Below, one piece after another: positions 51,555 through 62,819 of a stretch of 64,000 nucleotides of DNA. Below the pieces are notes generated by a model. That model was given only the letters and a program-made list of their open reading frames with translations. It was not told the origin of the DNA and did not search any database. This DNA is from Dolomedes plantarius (lineage: Eukaryota > Arthropoda > Arachnida > Araneae > Dolomedidae). A program made the translations under genes and the position numbers. Each line of letters begins with the position of its first letter. The first letter of the stretch is position 1. Location: assembly GCA_907164885.2 (NCBI GenBank), contig OU015490.1, positions 210,223,443-210,287,442 of the forward strand, given 5' to 3'.

Positions 51555-53390
51555 ATACTCCCTCGGGGGGAAGTACTTGGATCTCGAACCGGCAGGATAG
51601 CCACGTGGGACACAGGTCGGGAAAGATGTCCTTTAACTGTCTGTATGGATACTACTCGGGTAACCCCATCGGTCCCAGGATGAATGGCAGTAATGCGGCC
51701 AACCGTCGAACGAGTGGCGATAGAGGAGGGCTCCGTCACAAGGACGAAATTTCCAGGATGAAGTTTATGATGATGATGATGCATCCATTTGGCACCATTT
51801 TGGTTGTAGAGTGTGGAGATAAGATGTCTGCCAGCGCTGCCAGAATTTTTTCCCTTCAGCTGGAGGATCAAAGACCATCTGGAATGAAGACTACGAGCAT
51901 AATTAGTAGTTTGAGTTTCAGGAAGTTCAAGGAGAGGACAACCGATCAAGACATGACCGGGCGTCAATACTTGAAAGTCCTTAGGATCAGCTGACATGGG
52001 ATAAAGTGGGCGTAAATTTATACACGCTTCAATTTGGCAGAGCAACGTAGAAAGCTCTTCGAAGTTGAGTAAGGCAGCTCTGCAAGTTTTAATAAATGGT
52101 TTTTTAGCCAATTTGATAGAGGCTTCCCAACCCTCCCAAAAGTTTGGTGAGTAAGGGAAATGAAGTGCCAAGTAATGTTTCGCTGGGACGAATAATCTTG
52201 AATGGAGGGGTCTCTCGTCAGGTGAAGTATGACTTTAGATAAGTGGAAGCTCCCACGAAGTTGGTTCCGTTATCAGAGAATATGTCTGCAGGGTAACCCC
52301 CGACGGGCTACAAAACGTCTAAGTGCCGCAAGAAATGCGGATGAAGATAAGGTGGGGCACCAGGTCAAGGTGTACCGCCTTAGTGCAAATACAATGAATA
52401 GGACAAATAGGACTTGAAATTACTGGCCTTCCGAGCATGTTGGCATTTAGTGATGATTGGACCTGCAAAATCGACACCCACTTGTAAGAAAGCACGACAG
52501 GCATTGATTCTTGAAAGGAGGCAAGTCGCCCTTATTTGGGAAGTGGCTTAGCTGACAATTTGAAGCAGTCTAAGCATTCCTCAGTTCTTTCTAACAGTCG
52601 ATTTTCCATCTGGAATCCAAAAGATTTGTCGAGAGTGAGTGAAGACTAAATCTTGCCTGCATGAAAATATGTTTTATGAAATGCCGAATAATTAACGAAC
52701 GTAAAATGGTGCCGCTTTGGAATTAATCATGTTTAGTTTTTGATCGAAATTTAGTTGTTGGTTTGTTACGCAGACGTTCTCCAACATGTAGGATTCCTTC
52801 AGAGTCCAAGAATGCTTTCAAGGATATAATTTACTGATTTTGGAAGAGGCTTGTTATGTTGAAGTAAAATTAATTTCCGATTGAAAATTCTGACGTTTGT
52901 AATAATTTCACGATGGTTTTGGTTGCTCTGTCTATTTCAATGGCTTGCAACGGTCCTTTAGTTTCTAGATGTGGATTTTGTATTATTATAGAATCTATAT
53001 ATCCAAGAGACAGTACGAATTAATTTAAGGTAAGAGGAAGCTTTTGTCAGTATATCAAAATGCAACATTACTTGAGTGGACAGGTTAAACACATTCTATG
53101 CATGAATCAACTGAATATCACGCTTGAATATATCAGGTTGTTCAGTGGTTGGATCAGATAATGTAAAAAAAAGAATCCTCTGTGTCATTAGAGCAATTTA
53201 TTGCCGGTGAACCATTCTGGATTTTCCTTGAGTTGTTTGGAAAGAGGACCATCGAGTAGCGCAATCGGTAGGGTTTGATTTCCCGGAACTTGATGCCAAG
53301 AGTGTTTTCGGTTAACGAATGTATTTTTCCAACTGTTGTTGGACAAATTGATACCTTTTGTTGGAGGATTACTTATCCAACTCAAAGTAA
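51452..53390 (-). pseudogene. BEL/Pao pol: RNase H end, integrase, DUF5641-like domain
   Basis: Reading on the minus strand from 53390: RNase H (FTLSWISNPP, about 53395-53350), the VPGN and ENPEWF spacer motifs (about 53290-53210), an integrase zinc-binding region (LDSEGILHVG, LIIRHF), then CLDCFKLSAKPLP. The integrase core has VGVDFAGPII (52484-52453) with the first catalytic Asp, TKAVHLDLV, and CQIEACINLRPL with the Glu. The segment 52171-51452 (239 codons) is uninterrupted and covers the integrase end and the barrel-like C-terminal domain (MHHHHHKLHPGNFVLVTE). Upstream parts have several frameshifts, so no full polyprotein can form. The His run is natural coding (CAT repeats). Confidence 0.88.
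53373..53390. repeat. 18-bp target duplication of nested insertion, left
   Basis: 'ttatccaactcaaagtaa' recurs identically at 55872-55889. Both copies fall in the same RNase H codons of the BEL pol gene. Confidence 0.85.
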
Positions 53391-54952
53391 AATGTAACAA
53401 TAGAAATAAACAAAATTAAAATTCAAGCATAGACTGCTAAATCACTATAACATAAAACTTATCCTGCAAAGAAAAATTTTCAATAGAGGATAGCGCAGAA
53501 GCTTCATATCCCCATAATGAAAACAAATAAATAATCCAACAGATATAGATAAAAATAATACTAAAATAGACAAAAAACAAAAAGAAATCAAGCACTCTGG
53601 GCATCCACGCACCAACGGCAAGATTCTGTATAAGTGCCGGAACTGAACCATAAACAACAGAGGTAACCGACAGGTCTCGTCATCAGGGAGCCTAACCATG
53701 TCATTTACCTCAAGGGGAACTTTCTGAATAGGATGCAGGTAAGCCCAAAAGACATCCCAAGGCCCCGAGTCGCCCAAAGAAGCAATTAGCCAAGAAAAAA
53801 ATGAAAAGACAAACACAACTTACAGTATGGGCTCAACGCACCTAACATGCAAGCACACAAAAATCCTAATGCAAAGTAAACGATGCGAACACACCCCAAT
53901 TCCGTAAGTGGCGGTTATGGCGAAACAGCAGCCAATTCTATCCTAAAGGTTACGTCATTGTAACATTTCTATAGCTCCACCACCCATTACAATTTAACCA
54001 AATGAAAACACAAATACTATTCTAAACAACTTTAAAAATTCCTGAGTCTCAATGCCATTTTTTTAAAACTTTTAAATTGCCGAAATTTTTAGGGAAATCG
54101 TTTTTTCTTAAGTTTTCCTCGAAAATGCTACATGCCTCCCAAAAATCCCCAACGTGTGTACATATGTTTTTATTCTGTAAAGAGTGTGAGTAAAATATTA
54201 TAATAAATCTAACCTTTTATCATAAATCCCTATTTTTATTTCCCTATTTTGAATTTTAATTTTTAAATCCAGATAAGTCGCACAAAGATTATTATCGTTA
54301 GCGGTTTTTAAAGTAAGTTCCTTTAGGTAGATTTGATTAAGAAACTCCAAATCGTTGCAGTTAAAAATTATGAGGTCAGCAATATATCTAAGTCCGTTAC
54401 ATTATTTGAGTTAGAAATTTAGTTACGTAAATGTAAGAATAGGTTGGCAAATGCACTAGAATAGCTATTTCCCAGATGTAGTACCCTTTATCTGTTTAAA
54501 GAACATAAGCCATGTAAAGAGATAGTTTTTAAAATATTAAATTGTACTAAATCAATCCAGTCACATTTTAAGATTAAAGTACTATCTAATAAGCACATAG
54601 ATTTTCTGAACATATAATCATTAAATTATCATGCGGAATACTGGTAAACAGGTTTTCAAAATCAAACGTGTATATGCTATCTATATTCTTACTTTTAAAA
54701 ATTGTAGAACATCCTGGTTATTATTTATAATAAAACTATTTTCGGTAACCTTAATTTTATTTAGAATAATTTTTTAAATAGCTAAGAACTTTTTACTGAA
54801 CAAAGTGGTTATAACAATTTTTACTACATGTAACAACCTAAATTTAGTAGGTACTTTATGGATTTTATTGTAGGAAAACAGTAAGGGCATTTATGCTATT
54901 AATCTTAAACTTAAATTTTTTGCCTAAAAGCTAAAATCCTATTATCTATTAA
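53391..54952 (-). pseudogene. Penelope-like RT, left copy, decayed
   Basis: On the minus strand RT motif A is visible as YTFDFENLFTSIP (about 54672-54632). Next comes a GTTSG...SSAFANLFL segment in two frames (about 54492-54435), then RYIADLIIFN (about 54393-54365), where the second catalytic-motif Asp of YxDD is Ala (GCT for GAT). LDLKI-type text follows. Frameshifts are common. The copy is 5'-truncated and catalytically dead. The 3' non-coding tail runs to 53391. Confidence 0.75.
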
Positions 54953-55871
54953 TGATTTAGATATATTGATGACCTCATAATTTTTAACTGCAACGATTTG
55001 GAGTTTCTTAATCAAATCTACCGAAAGGAACTTACTTAAACCGGGACTAACGATAATTATCTTTGTGCACTTATCTGGATTTAAAAATTCAAATTCAAAA
55101 TAGGGAAATAAAAATAGGGATTTTGATAAAAGGTTAGATTTTAACTTCGAGGTTATTACGTTTACCAATTTCCATAGCAACTTAAACTATAAAATTTATT
55201 ATAATATTTTTTACTCAACACCTTTACAGAATAAAAAAACATATGTAAACGTTGGGGATTTTTTGGAGGCATGTAGCATTTCGAGGAAAACTTAAGAAAA
55301 AACGATTTCCCTAAAAATTTCGGCAATTTAAAAGTTTTAAAAAAATGGCATTTAGACTCAGGATTTTATATTCAGGAATAGTATTTGTGTTTTCATTGGG
55401 TTAAATTGTAATGGGTGGTGGAGCTATGAAATGTATACAATGACGTACCTTTAGGATAGAATTGCTGCTGTTTCGCCATAACCGCCACTTACGGATTGGG
55501 GGTGTGTTCGCATCGTTTACTTTGCATTAGGATTTTTGTGTGCTTGCAGGTAAGGTGCTTTGAGCCCATACTGTAAGTTTGTGTTTGTCTTTTCATTTTC
55601 TTCTTGACTAATTGCTTCTTTGGGGGACTCGGGGCCTTTGGATGTCTTTTGGGGCTTACCTTGCATCCTATTCAGAAAGTTCCCTTGAGGTAAACTGGCA
55701 TGGTTAGGCTCCCTGATGACGAGACCTGTCGGTTACTCTGTTGTTTTATGGTTCAGTTCCTGGCACTTATACAGAATCTTGCCGTTGGTGCGTGGATGCC
55801 CAGAGTGCTTGATTTCTGTTTGTTTTTTTGTCTAATTTAGTATTATTTTTATCTATCTCTGTTGGAATTAT
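54953..55871 (+). pseudogene. Penelope-like RT, right copy, shorter
   Basis: The copy starts within RT just before RYIDDLIIFN (about 54959-54988), so YIDD is intact here. It continues with NDLEFLNQIY and, after frame changes, TYLDLKI. All earlier RT motifs are missing. The 3' tail matches the left copy up to about 55871, ending about 140 bp earlier than the left copy does. Confidence 0.75.
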
Positions 55872-55889
55872 TTATCCAACTCAAAGTAA
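55872..55889. repeat. 18-bp target duplication of nested insertion, right
   Basis: Identical to 53373-53390. Confidence 0.85.
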
Positions 55890-55985
55890 TAGTTGAATCA
55901 CACCACATGAATGGTTATGGATGGGAAAAGTTGACTGAACTCTTGACAGTCTCCATTAGACAGCTCCGATTAAGACCGCACCACA
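55878..55985 (-). pseudogene. BEL RNase H fragment abutting the 5' LTR
   Basis: The minus strand reads, with a frame change, CGAVLIGA, METVKSSVNF and MWCDSTITLSWI. This matches the BEL RNase H region that normally carries the WxDST motif. The fragment directly joins the LTR at 55986, with no leader, primer-binding site or gag between. The reading resumes at 53390 after the nested insertion. Confidence 0.75.
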
Positions 55986-56323
55986 TGAAAGAATACTTGA
56001 AGGAATAGGATAAAGAGAATGAGAGTTAGTCTTACCTTGTGTTCCAAAGGTTGATGATAGCATTTTAAAACTATGAATGAATCTACTTCACACATGAGTA
56101 AATAGAATGTAAACTGCGTTAAGTAATTTTAATGACGCACGAATAAATGACATGTGACTACATGTAGAATAGGATACGAAGAAAAAGAACAGCGACTTCA
56201 AACACATGAAAAAGGCGACTTCTAAATTTTTTAAACACTAAATCAATTCCGCTTTTCGTAAGCGAGTAGTCCATGGAAACGGTATCGTTGCCATCTAAGG
56301 TCAAAAATTGCACTATTTCGACA
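55986..56323 (-). repeat. 5' LTR of the BEL element (338 bp)
   Basis: Homologous to 51212-51554. Similarity stops exactly at 'cgaca' (56323), where the 5-bp duplication CCTAC follows. Confidence 0.9.
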
Positions 56324-56732
56324 CCTACTAAGACTAAAAAGTCGTCAATTTGACGCAATATAGAAAACAGGCAGAGACCTTTAAAATAATACTGGAAAAA
56401 TGTTAGTTACTTTTCGTCTCTTCCCCTTTTAGAAATAATAGAAGTATTAGCTCTGGGGAAATATTGGTGTTGAAAAATAAGGACTGCACAAACCTTGCAT
56501 ATATTTTTACGGATAAACCATACCAGGATGTATCTCGTCATACCAGCATAAAAATATATATAAATATATACTAATTTATTATATATTGGTATGAAATCAT
56601 AAAAAATTAAAGTGTTAATCATATTTGAAAAAACATTAAAGATTTTACATTCTAAATTTATTTTTTAACCGTCATAATGACGGGGCCGTTCGCTCTTTTT
56701 AAGTAAGAAAAAGTGTCCCTTCCATTGTAGTG

Positions 56733-58560
56733 TTAAAAAAAGGAATGGAATCCCCTCTAAAAATAGCTTGATTATAAATTTATAGCTGTATAAAACTACC
56801 GCAAAGTTTCCGGAACCTCATCAAGGGAAAATTCATTCTAAAAAATTTAAGATATACGAAATTAATTGGGAAATAAATCTCGACATTTTGCCAGTTATTC
56901 AAAAATATCAGTGTATAATGTAGCATTAAAAAACTATTCATTTGGTTTCGAGAAACAAAATAAGAAAAATTTGTATAAATGTAAAATATATAATAATAGA
57001 TATTTTCAGGGAGCACATTTCTTAAAAGATGAAAAAAAATGTAAGAGTGCTCAAAATTATTTTGTTTAAATCTTTCGCAGTTTTAAATTATGATCGTGAA
57101 TTATTATTCGAGATGATAGGTGTGTTCAAAAAATCGTTTTTTTAACAGCCAAAATAAAAGAAACCTAGAAACAAGAGATGAAATTTCAAGTTCTTAGAGA
57201 CTTTGAAATAAGCAATACAAATACTATAACATTTATAATTGTACTTAAAAAATATATATTAATATTTTTTCCAATAAGGTATTTAAATTTTCGTTGAATC
57301 TGATTTCATGCTAACTATATGATACCCAATCCATATATGATTAACAAATTCTGAAGATGGCTTTTATTGAAAAGTATAAAATATAAAAAAATTAATAAAA
57401 GAATCTGAACTTACCTTTTAATCTATGAAATCTTATCCTAACAGAATTGATATAGTAAACGTCCGTAATATAATTACAAAAATAATGTATCCGTATTTAT
57501 ATAAAATACACCTTTTTCTCTGTTGAAACGAAACGTATTAATAATTTTGTATAAAGAAGTTTTAAAACTACAAAAATATAAAATATATTAAGTATATGTT
57601 TTTACATTTTTCAAAGAAAGAGGATATGCAATCCCATAAAAATTCCCCAGACTTATATTAATCTTAGAAACTCGACTTATGGTATTTTAAGATTCGAACT
57701 AGAAAGAGGGAGTTATGTTATAAGTTTACACAAATTCCGATATTTCTGGAGATATAGAGGCTCTTTTATGTCTGACACTACAGTACATTATGCTACAGAC
57801 ATTTTCTATTCAATATAGATCATGACATAGATAAAAGGGAAAGCGTCTAACTATGTTCAAAGATGCAAGAACACGATATATATCCGAATTCCCGATTTTT
57901 TAGCTTATAGCATAATCTTCCTTTAATCAGTATAGCAGCATATATCAAACGCGTTCAACAGGCATATAAGCCTCAGAGGTTTCAAAACTTTAAAGAATGA
58001 TATTCAGTAAGTGCAACGAGTGTAATTTGAAACAAGGGAAAATACTGAACTCGCTTTTAAACTCAAAGGCTTACAAAATGCGGCCAATTCAAAAAAGCTA
58101 TCAGATTCAGAAGAATGAGAAGGGAAAAGAAGCAAGAATAATATCACTTAGATATAAAAGGAGATCTTTCCAAATCGATAGGAGAGTATCAGGGTAATTC
58201 TTGATTCGGTAGGGAAATTCTGGAATAACTTTCGAACGTTTAAAGCGCTCGAAGAAGGGAAGATCAATTTTGGACTTTCCGGATATTGCTATGATCGGAA
58301 ATATTTAACCCTGGTGAATATGATAGCTAGAAAATGAGCCTGAAAGAAATGTGTTTCTGTAAAAGTAACCGTGATAAACTTAACAAATTTCTTTCTAGTT
58401 TCGCAATGTTTTATTGTACATATTATTGAATATAAAACCAGATTCTTGAGAGCAGACGAATATGCCAAAAGAAAATGCAAAGTTTCTTAGATGCTTCAGT
58501 ACTGAATATTTTAAGCCCTTAAATGATATACGATAGTTTGAGCTTTAAAGGCAAGATATA
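56733..58560. other. Nothing recognised
   Basis: AT-rich DNA with short frames (for example 56866-57069, 57997-58197) that show no known motif. Confidence 0.5.
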
Positions 58561-58831
58561 CAGGGTGTCCATAAATTATTGTCGGGGTTTCCTTACCTCA
58601 AACATTTAATTAAAGAACATGACTGATAACACAGGGTCATAGAAGAAGGTTGGACTCATTTCTAAAGCTCATAATTCTAAAAGAAACTGAGCAAACGCAA
58701 TAATATTCTTTACAAACAACTTGGCAAGTGTCGAAGATTTCTAAATGGAACTCGTACGCAACCGTGACGTTGAACGTTGCTCAGAACGATGGGAGGTGGA
58801 AGAGGTCTTCGTTCGGCTTTCCGTCAGTGCA

Positions 58832-59266
58832 ATGGCGACCGTTCAGGAGAAAGCTCAATGTGTGTTGGGGTTAGCGGAATACAAATCTGGTAAAACAGTT
58901 CAGCAAAATTACCGTCGTGTTTATCGCAAACAACCACCGTCTGTGGATAGCATAAAAAGGTGGTTCCGACAGTTTCAAGAAACGGTCTCTCAACAATTTT
59001 TCCACAATACATAGATTGGTAGAGCCGTGCTATGGCCTCCGATAAGTCCCAATTTAACACATCTCGACTTCTTTTTCTGGGGTTATAGCAAGAACATTGT
59101 TTACAGCGTATAGATACCGGATTTGACACATTTACGGAAGAGAATTACCGATGCAATTGCCACGGTGACGTTGGATATGCTCCGTGACACCAGGTTAGAG
59201 ATTGACTTTCGACTTGATATATGCAGAGCAACCAATGGTGCTCATATTGAAACTTATTGAGGTAAA
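58832..59266 (+). pseudogene. DUF4817-type transposase, centre deleted
   Basis: The start at 58832 gives MATVQEKAQCVLGLAEYKSG then VYRKQPPSVDSIKRWFRQFQET, the DUF4817 HTH domain. After QET the sequence jumps to the end of the DDE domain: IGRAVLWPPISP, LDFFFWGY (third catalytic region), then RLDICRATNGAHIETY and a stop. The stretch holding the first two catalytic Asp residues is gone, about 200 codons judged from the family layout. An upstream in-frame ATG (58745) is unlikely to be the true start. Confidence 0.8.
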
Positions 59267-59383
59267 ATTCTATTAAATTCTGTACATTACAACGAAATAA
59301 TTGTTTGTATTGTAAGTATTTAATTAAATATGATTATATGAAATGTGTCCATCCTTTTTCGATGACCCGGTATTAATACATAT

Positions 59384-60016
59384 TCATAAAGTACAACTCA
59401 AAAAGTTTTTTAATAACAAAAACAAAGTTGTGAATAAACATAAATGAATTATGAGCCCAAAGTTAGATAGTTTCCACATGGCAGTCTTACATGGTACGTA
59501 ACACATCGAGACGGAACTGAAGTTCCTACCAAGTGTTATCCAGAATTTGTGGTGTAAAACTTTCTTTTCACAGCAACATTCTGGGCTTGAGTTCATGCAG
59601 TGTAGGCACATTGGTTTTGTAGACAATGACATATCTTCCCCACAAGAAAAAGTCCAGAGGTGTGATATCTGGTGATCTCTAAGGCCATAGAATTGATTCC
59701 GCTTATCCACAGCATCTGTCAGAAAAGGTCATGTCCAGTAACTAACGTGCAATTATTCCCCAATGTAGTTGTGCACCATCATGTTGAAATATCACATGTG
59801 GCTGACGGAATTGAAAGTGGAGAACCTATTCAACTGTAGCATGTCCAGAGAACTCCTACAGTTTGCATCATTCTCGATAAAGAAAAAATAACCCGATAAC
59901 TCTGATAACCCCGATATTTCTGAAGCGACATTGTGTAGTAGTGAAGGATTTTTTTTTCGGAGAACCACAATAAGTGCATTGCTTTCTCTTGTGCACTCGC
60001 CATTTTGAATTCTCAT
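59384..60016 (-). pseudogene. Related transposase, catalytic half, minus strand
   Basis: On the minus strand, with frame changes, the sequence reads SGYFFFIENDANCRSSLDML, QHDGAQLHW (second catalytic Asp), RSPDITPLDFFLWGRY (third catalytic region), TPQILDNTW and LQFRLDVLRTM. The order matches the catalytic half of the same transposase group. Stops occur throughout. The N-terminal HTH part is not visible before the right TIR. Confidence 0.75.
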
Positions 60017-60286
60017 GTCAAATGTGCGACGCCGCTAGGGTTGCCGCATACAATTGCGGATAACACTTGACGGGAAACTCAGTTCTGTCTCGATAGGTTT
60101 ACGTGCCTCGGAAGGCTGCCATGTGGAAATTAAGCTAATTTGCATTATTGAAAAAGAAAGTTTTTTTTGTACTTTAGGAATATGTAATCACATTTTTGCC
60201 ATGTTCTTAAATCAAAATTTATGAGGTAAGGAAACCCCAACAATACTTTATGGATACCCTATATATTGAATTTATTATTTTTTTCT

Positions 60287-60450
60287 AATGCAGAGCACTT
60301 GTCATTGAAAACATTCGCCCATAATTCACGAGAACATTTGGTTGCTTTCAATAGGGACACCGTAATTGGGAATCCAAACCACCTTCTGGTGCCACCTCCA
60401 TGTTTACCGATTGCCCCCAGGGGTGACTGTCGTGTTGCTACATCCAGTTT
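60287..60450 (-). mobile_element. Decayed copy of the 45457 SINE
   Basis: On the plus strand 'gcacttgtc', 'acattcgcccataattcac' and 'attgcccccaggggtgac' match the complement of the SINE at 45457-45682 in the same order. It lies directly beside the TIR element. Target duplications are not clear. Confidence 0.55.
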
Positions 60451-62819
60451 TTAGTTCATTTGGGCGCGTACCGTAAATTATTTTGGTTAGTACTAATTAT
60501 TTATTTTTCTTAGAATTTATTTGGGTGCGTTGTGTTTTTATTAATTATTTTGTTGAATACAACCCAACGCTCTGTATGTCGAACTTAGCAACCGAACAAA
60601 AACCAATACACTATTCTGAATTTTAGAACATGCAATTTAATCACAACAACTTTCAATCAAGTCAAACAAATAGATTTTAACATAACAAAACTTAGTTTAT
60701 TTACACATTTAATATTTACAAATAACAAAAAGAATCTTTCATTTTCCGAAATCAATGCACAATAATATTTTTATCTTTCACTAATTGTATTTATTATTAC
60801 CTTGCCAAGGTTAGGGAGCGTCCCGAGCGCAAAAACAAATAAATTTAACTCTTAGTTCAACACTAAAAACACCTTCTCACTAAAAACTCCTTCCTTACAA
60901 AAATCTAAATTACCTAGCCTGAATTGGAACTGAACAAATCAAATTTGAGATTTAACACTCAACCAATTGCTTTTCATCAATTCACGTTGCTATCTTGGCC
61001 TTCTCGCCTCGCCGAGGGTTCGGAGTCACACTGTTCCACCGGGCAGGGGGCTATCTCTATTTCTTTCACGATGAAGTATCAAATTTCTCAGTTGATAATT
61101 GTAGTCGTGATTTCCTTGGAGCGTACCTTCACTATTTTGCACTGGCAATGGGGATCTCTTCACGTCGTGAAACGGGCGCTGGACTCTCCTCGTCGTGTAA
61201 CTTCTCGATTTCGTTCTCGATGGGTTTCACAAATACGACCGCAATTTCTACCCAATATTACGCATCGTTCTAAAATGAAGGGTCGAGGCCAAAACTCAAG
61301 ATAGAGACGAATCTACACAGAAACACATTTTATCACTTCACTAGACGCACCACACACATACATGTTACACAGACCACAGACAGAAGCGGGATTCAAACTC
61401 ACTCTGCGCCTTCCCAGCAAGCACTGCGTCGCCAGCTACATAAACATACATAAAACGTTCTGGCGACTATTGCTGACAGGCAAAAGGAAATGTACGAGAG
61501 AGGCCTCATTTCTGATAATGGGGATTGCTTCTCGGCTCTGGCACGGGAGCTGGGTCTTTTGTCTCTGCTGCAATCTGAGTGCCGACCTCTCTATTTTATT
61601 TAGTCAACGCAATTCGTTCTCTATAAGCTTATCGTATTTGAAATCTGGGGAGCTCTTCTCTCTACCCCCTCAGTGGCCGTAACAAGTTTATGTGGAACCC
61701 TCAAGTCCACTTAACGTATAAATTTTTAAGTTGTGCAGGAGATGGGGACCTACAGCCTCCCCGATACAGACTCTCTCTCTCCTCTTTTTCTTCCAAACTC
61801 CTATATATTTTATTTAATCCCTTTCACACTTATGACTCCACCTTCTATAAACTTCAATCAGCTAATCCGGACACTGTAAACTTTTCATTCGCTATACTCC
61901 CTTCACGCTTTCTCATTCGCTTCTGAAATTAAACCTCACGCCCTCACTGCCTGCACTTTTCAGACCACCCAAGATTTGTACGTGGCGATGCGGATCTCTG
62001 CATACCATAAATTCAACATAAAAGACCTTTGTAACATGATGTCACTTTTTGGCTCCGTCATCTAATCTTTGTCTCCAATCTCACATTCCCATCTTCAAAT
62101 CTCATAAAGCTGTCTCTCACGGGCTGCGTCCTAAATAACTCTATTCAATAATTACTGTCGGCATTAAGTTTGATTCCGACCTTTTATCACCAACATGTAA
62201 TAAAGCTAGCTTTATTTTAAAAGCGCTTTACTACAGTGACATCTGGGGGAGTCGAAACTTCTCCCACTCTCTGACACCATTGAGGGACTTTGCGGTCTAC
62301 GTATTTAACGAGCCCATATACAGCCTAGGTATGCAGATATTTTAATGCATTCTTTGGGATTTAAACCAAGCATCCGCAGTTCTATGCGTAATGCGCTATC
62401 ACTAGGATACCTAGGGACCCTTATTTTTTAATTCAAAAAATTTTTAATCAAAATCGTCATATCTCACTGCTTAATATTTAGCCGCTAGAGAGCAGAATTA
62501 AAATTTATTTTTAATACATATCAATGTACTTTTAAACTTCCAAATCACCCTCCTGAAAAATTTTTTTTTGAGATATGACGTTGTTGAAAGGGGTGAGTGA
62601 TATATTTCTAAATTTTTTTTTTTAATTTTTATTTTTCTCCATTTTTCTCACTTCATACTTAAAAAAATCAAGAAATGAGGTATCATTTCAAAGATTAAGA
62701 TCTCCGCTTCGCTCGAATTGTTAATTTATAATTGCACAGCTTATTGTTTGTTTAAAAATCAAAGTATAAACATTATAAACAAGTTTTCTTCCGCTAGATG
62801 GCGCACTCGTTTTTTTTTA
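60451..62819. other. Unclassified, less AT-rich (60900-62300)
   Basis: Frames of 80-126 codons on the plus strand (60924-61304, 61362-61682) show no domain. The local composition suggests an interspersed element or LTR-like unit, but no TG..CA boundaries or repeats could be paired. A host exon cannot be excluded. Confidence 0.35.

Larger units (their letters stand above)
53391..55871. mobile_element. Inverted pair of Penelope-like fragments (2481 bp)
   Basis: Two copies of one retroelement lie tail-out in opposite directions: the left on the minus strand, the right on the plus strand. The inverted arms (about 53531-54402 and 54953-55871) are about 0.9 kb each and closely similar. The left copy extends further upstream into RT. 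The whole is bounded by an 18-bp direct duplication of BEL sequence. Penelope-like elements are known for such partial inverted copies at the ends of an insertion. Confidence 0.8.
51212..56323 (-). mobile_element. BEL/Pao LTR retrotransposon, deleted, nested insertion inside
   Basis: Two direct LTRs (51212-51554 and 55986-56323) begin TG and end CA and are flanked externally by a 5-bp duplication CCTAC (51207-51211, 56324-56328). Between them, on the minus strand, are RNase H, integrase and a DUF5641-like C-terminal domain of BEL/Pao type. The gag, protease and reverse transcriptase parts and the primer-binding site are absent. A 2481-bp Penelope-like pair interrupts the RNase H region. Confidence 0.9.
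51023..56732. mobile_element. Possible piggyBac-like MITE hosting the BEL insertion
   Basis: The left boundary reads ctaa then CACTAGAAAGACGGC. The right boundary, minus strand, reads ttaa then CACTACAATGG, with TTAA at 56733-56736. Both sides carry a subterminal 'acggc..ccgtcatt.tgac' phrase (left about 51034-51052; right about 56667-56690, inverted). If the BEL element and one 5-bp duplication are discounted, about 590 bp remain, a plausible MITE size. The left TTAA is imperfect, so this is tentative. Confidence 0.35.
58561..60261. mobile_element. DUF4817/mariner-type element with two opposed transposase remnants
   Basis: Long inverted ends (cagggtgtccataaattatt at left; tagggtatccataaagtatt at right on the minus strand) extend about 40 bp to 'ttaaatcaaa'-free sequence, flanked by TA (58559-58560, 60262-60263). 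The left half carries a plus-strand transposase with a deleted centre; the right half carries a minus-strand transposase of a related type. One pair of TIRs therefore encloses parts of two copies. Confidence 0.75.

Noticed and set aside
51770..51785. Run of five His codons in the BEL integrase, resembling an engineered tag
   Set aside because: It is a short CAT repeat inside a natural domain, flanked by normal BEL sequence; nothing suggests vector origin.
51605..51994. 129-codon plus-strand frame
   Set aside because: Shadow of the well-supported BEL integrase frame on the other strand.
53445..53816. 123-codon minus-strand frame beside the RT remnant
   Set aside because: It lies in the non-coding tail of the Penelope-like copy; the right arm, which carries the same DNA, does not keep the frame open.
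55960..55985. Possible primer-binding site 'tggtgcgg' next to the BEL 5' LTR
   Set aside because: The same bases read as RNase H codons continuous with the WxDST motif, so the leader and primer site are deleted rather than present.
56158..56358. 66-codon minus-strand frame
   Set aside because: It spans the BEL LTR and its flank; the homologous part in the other LTR is the pol C-terminus or non-coding.
60924..61682. Frames of 106 and 126 codons as host genes
   Set aside because: No domain, no start context and no splice evidence; overlapping frames of similar length in the same block suggest composition rather than coding.
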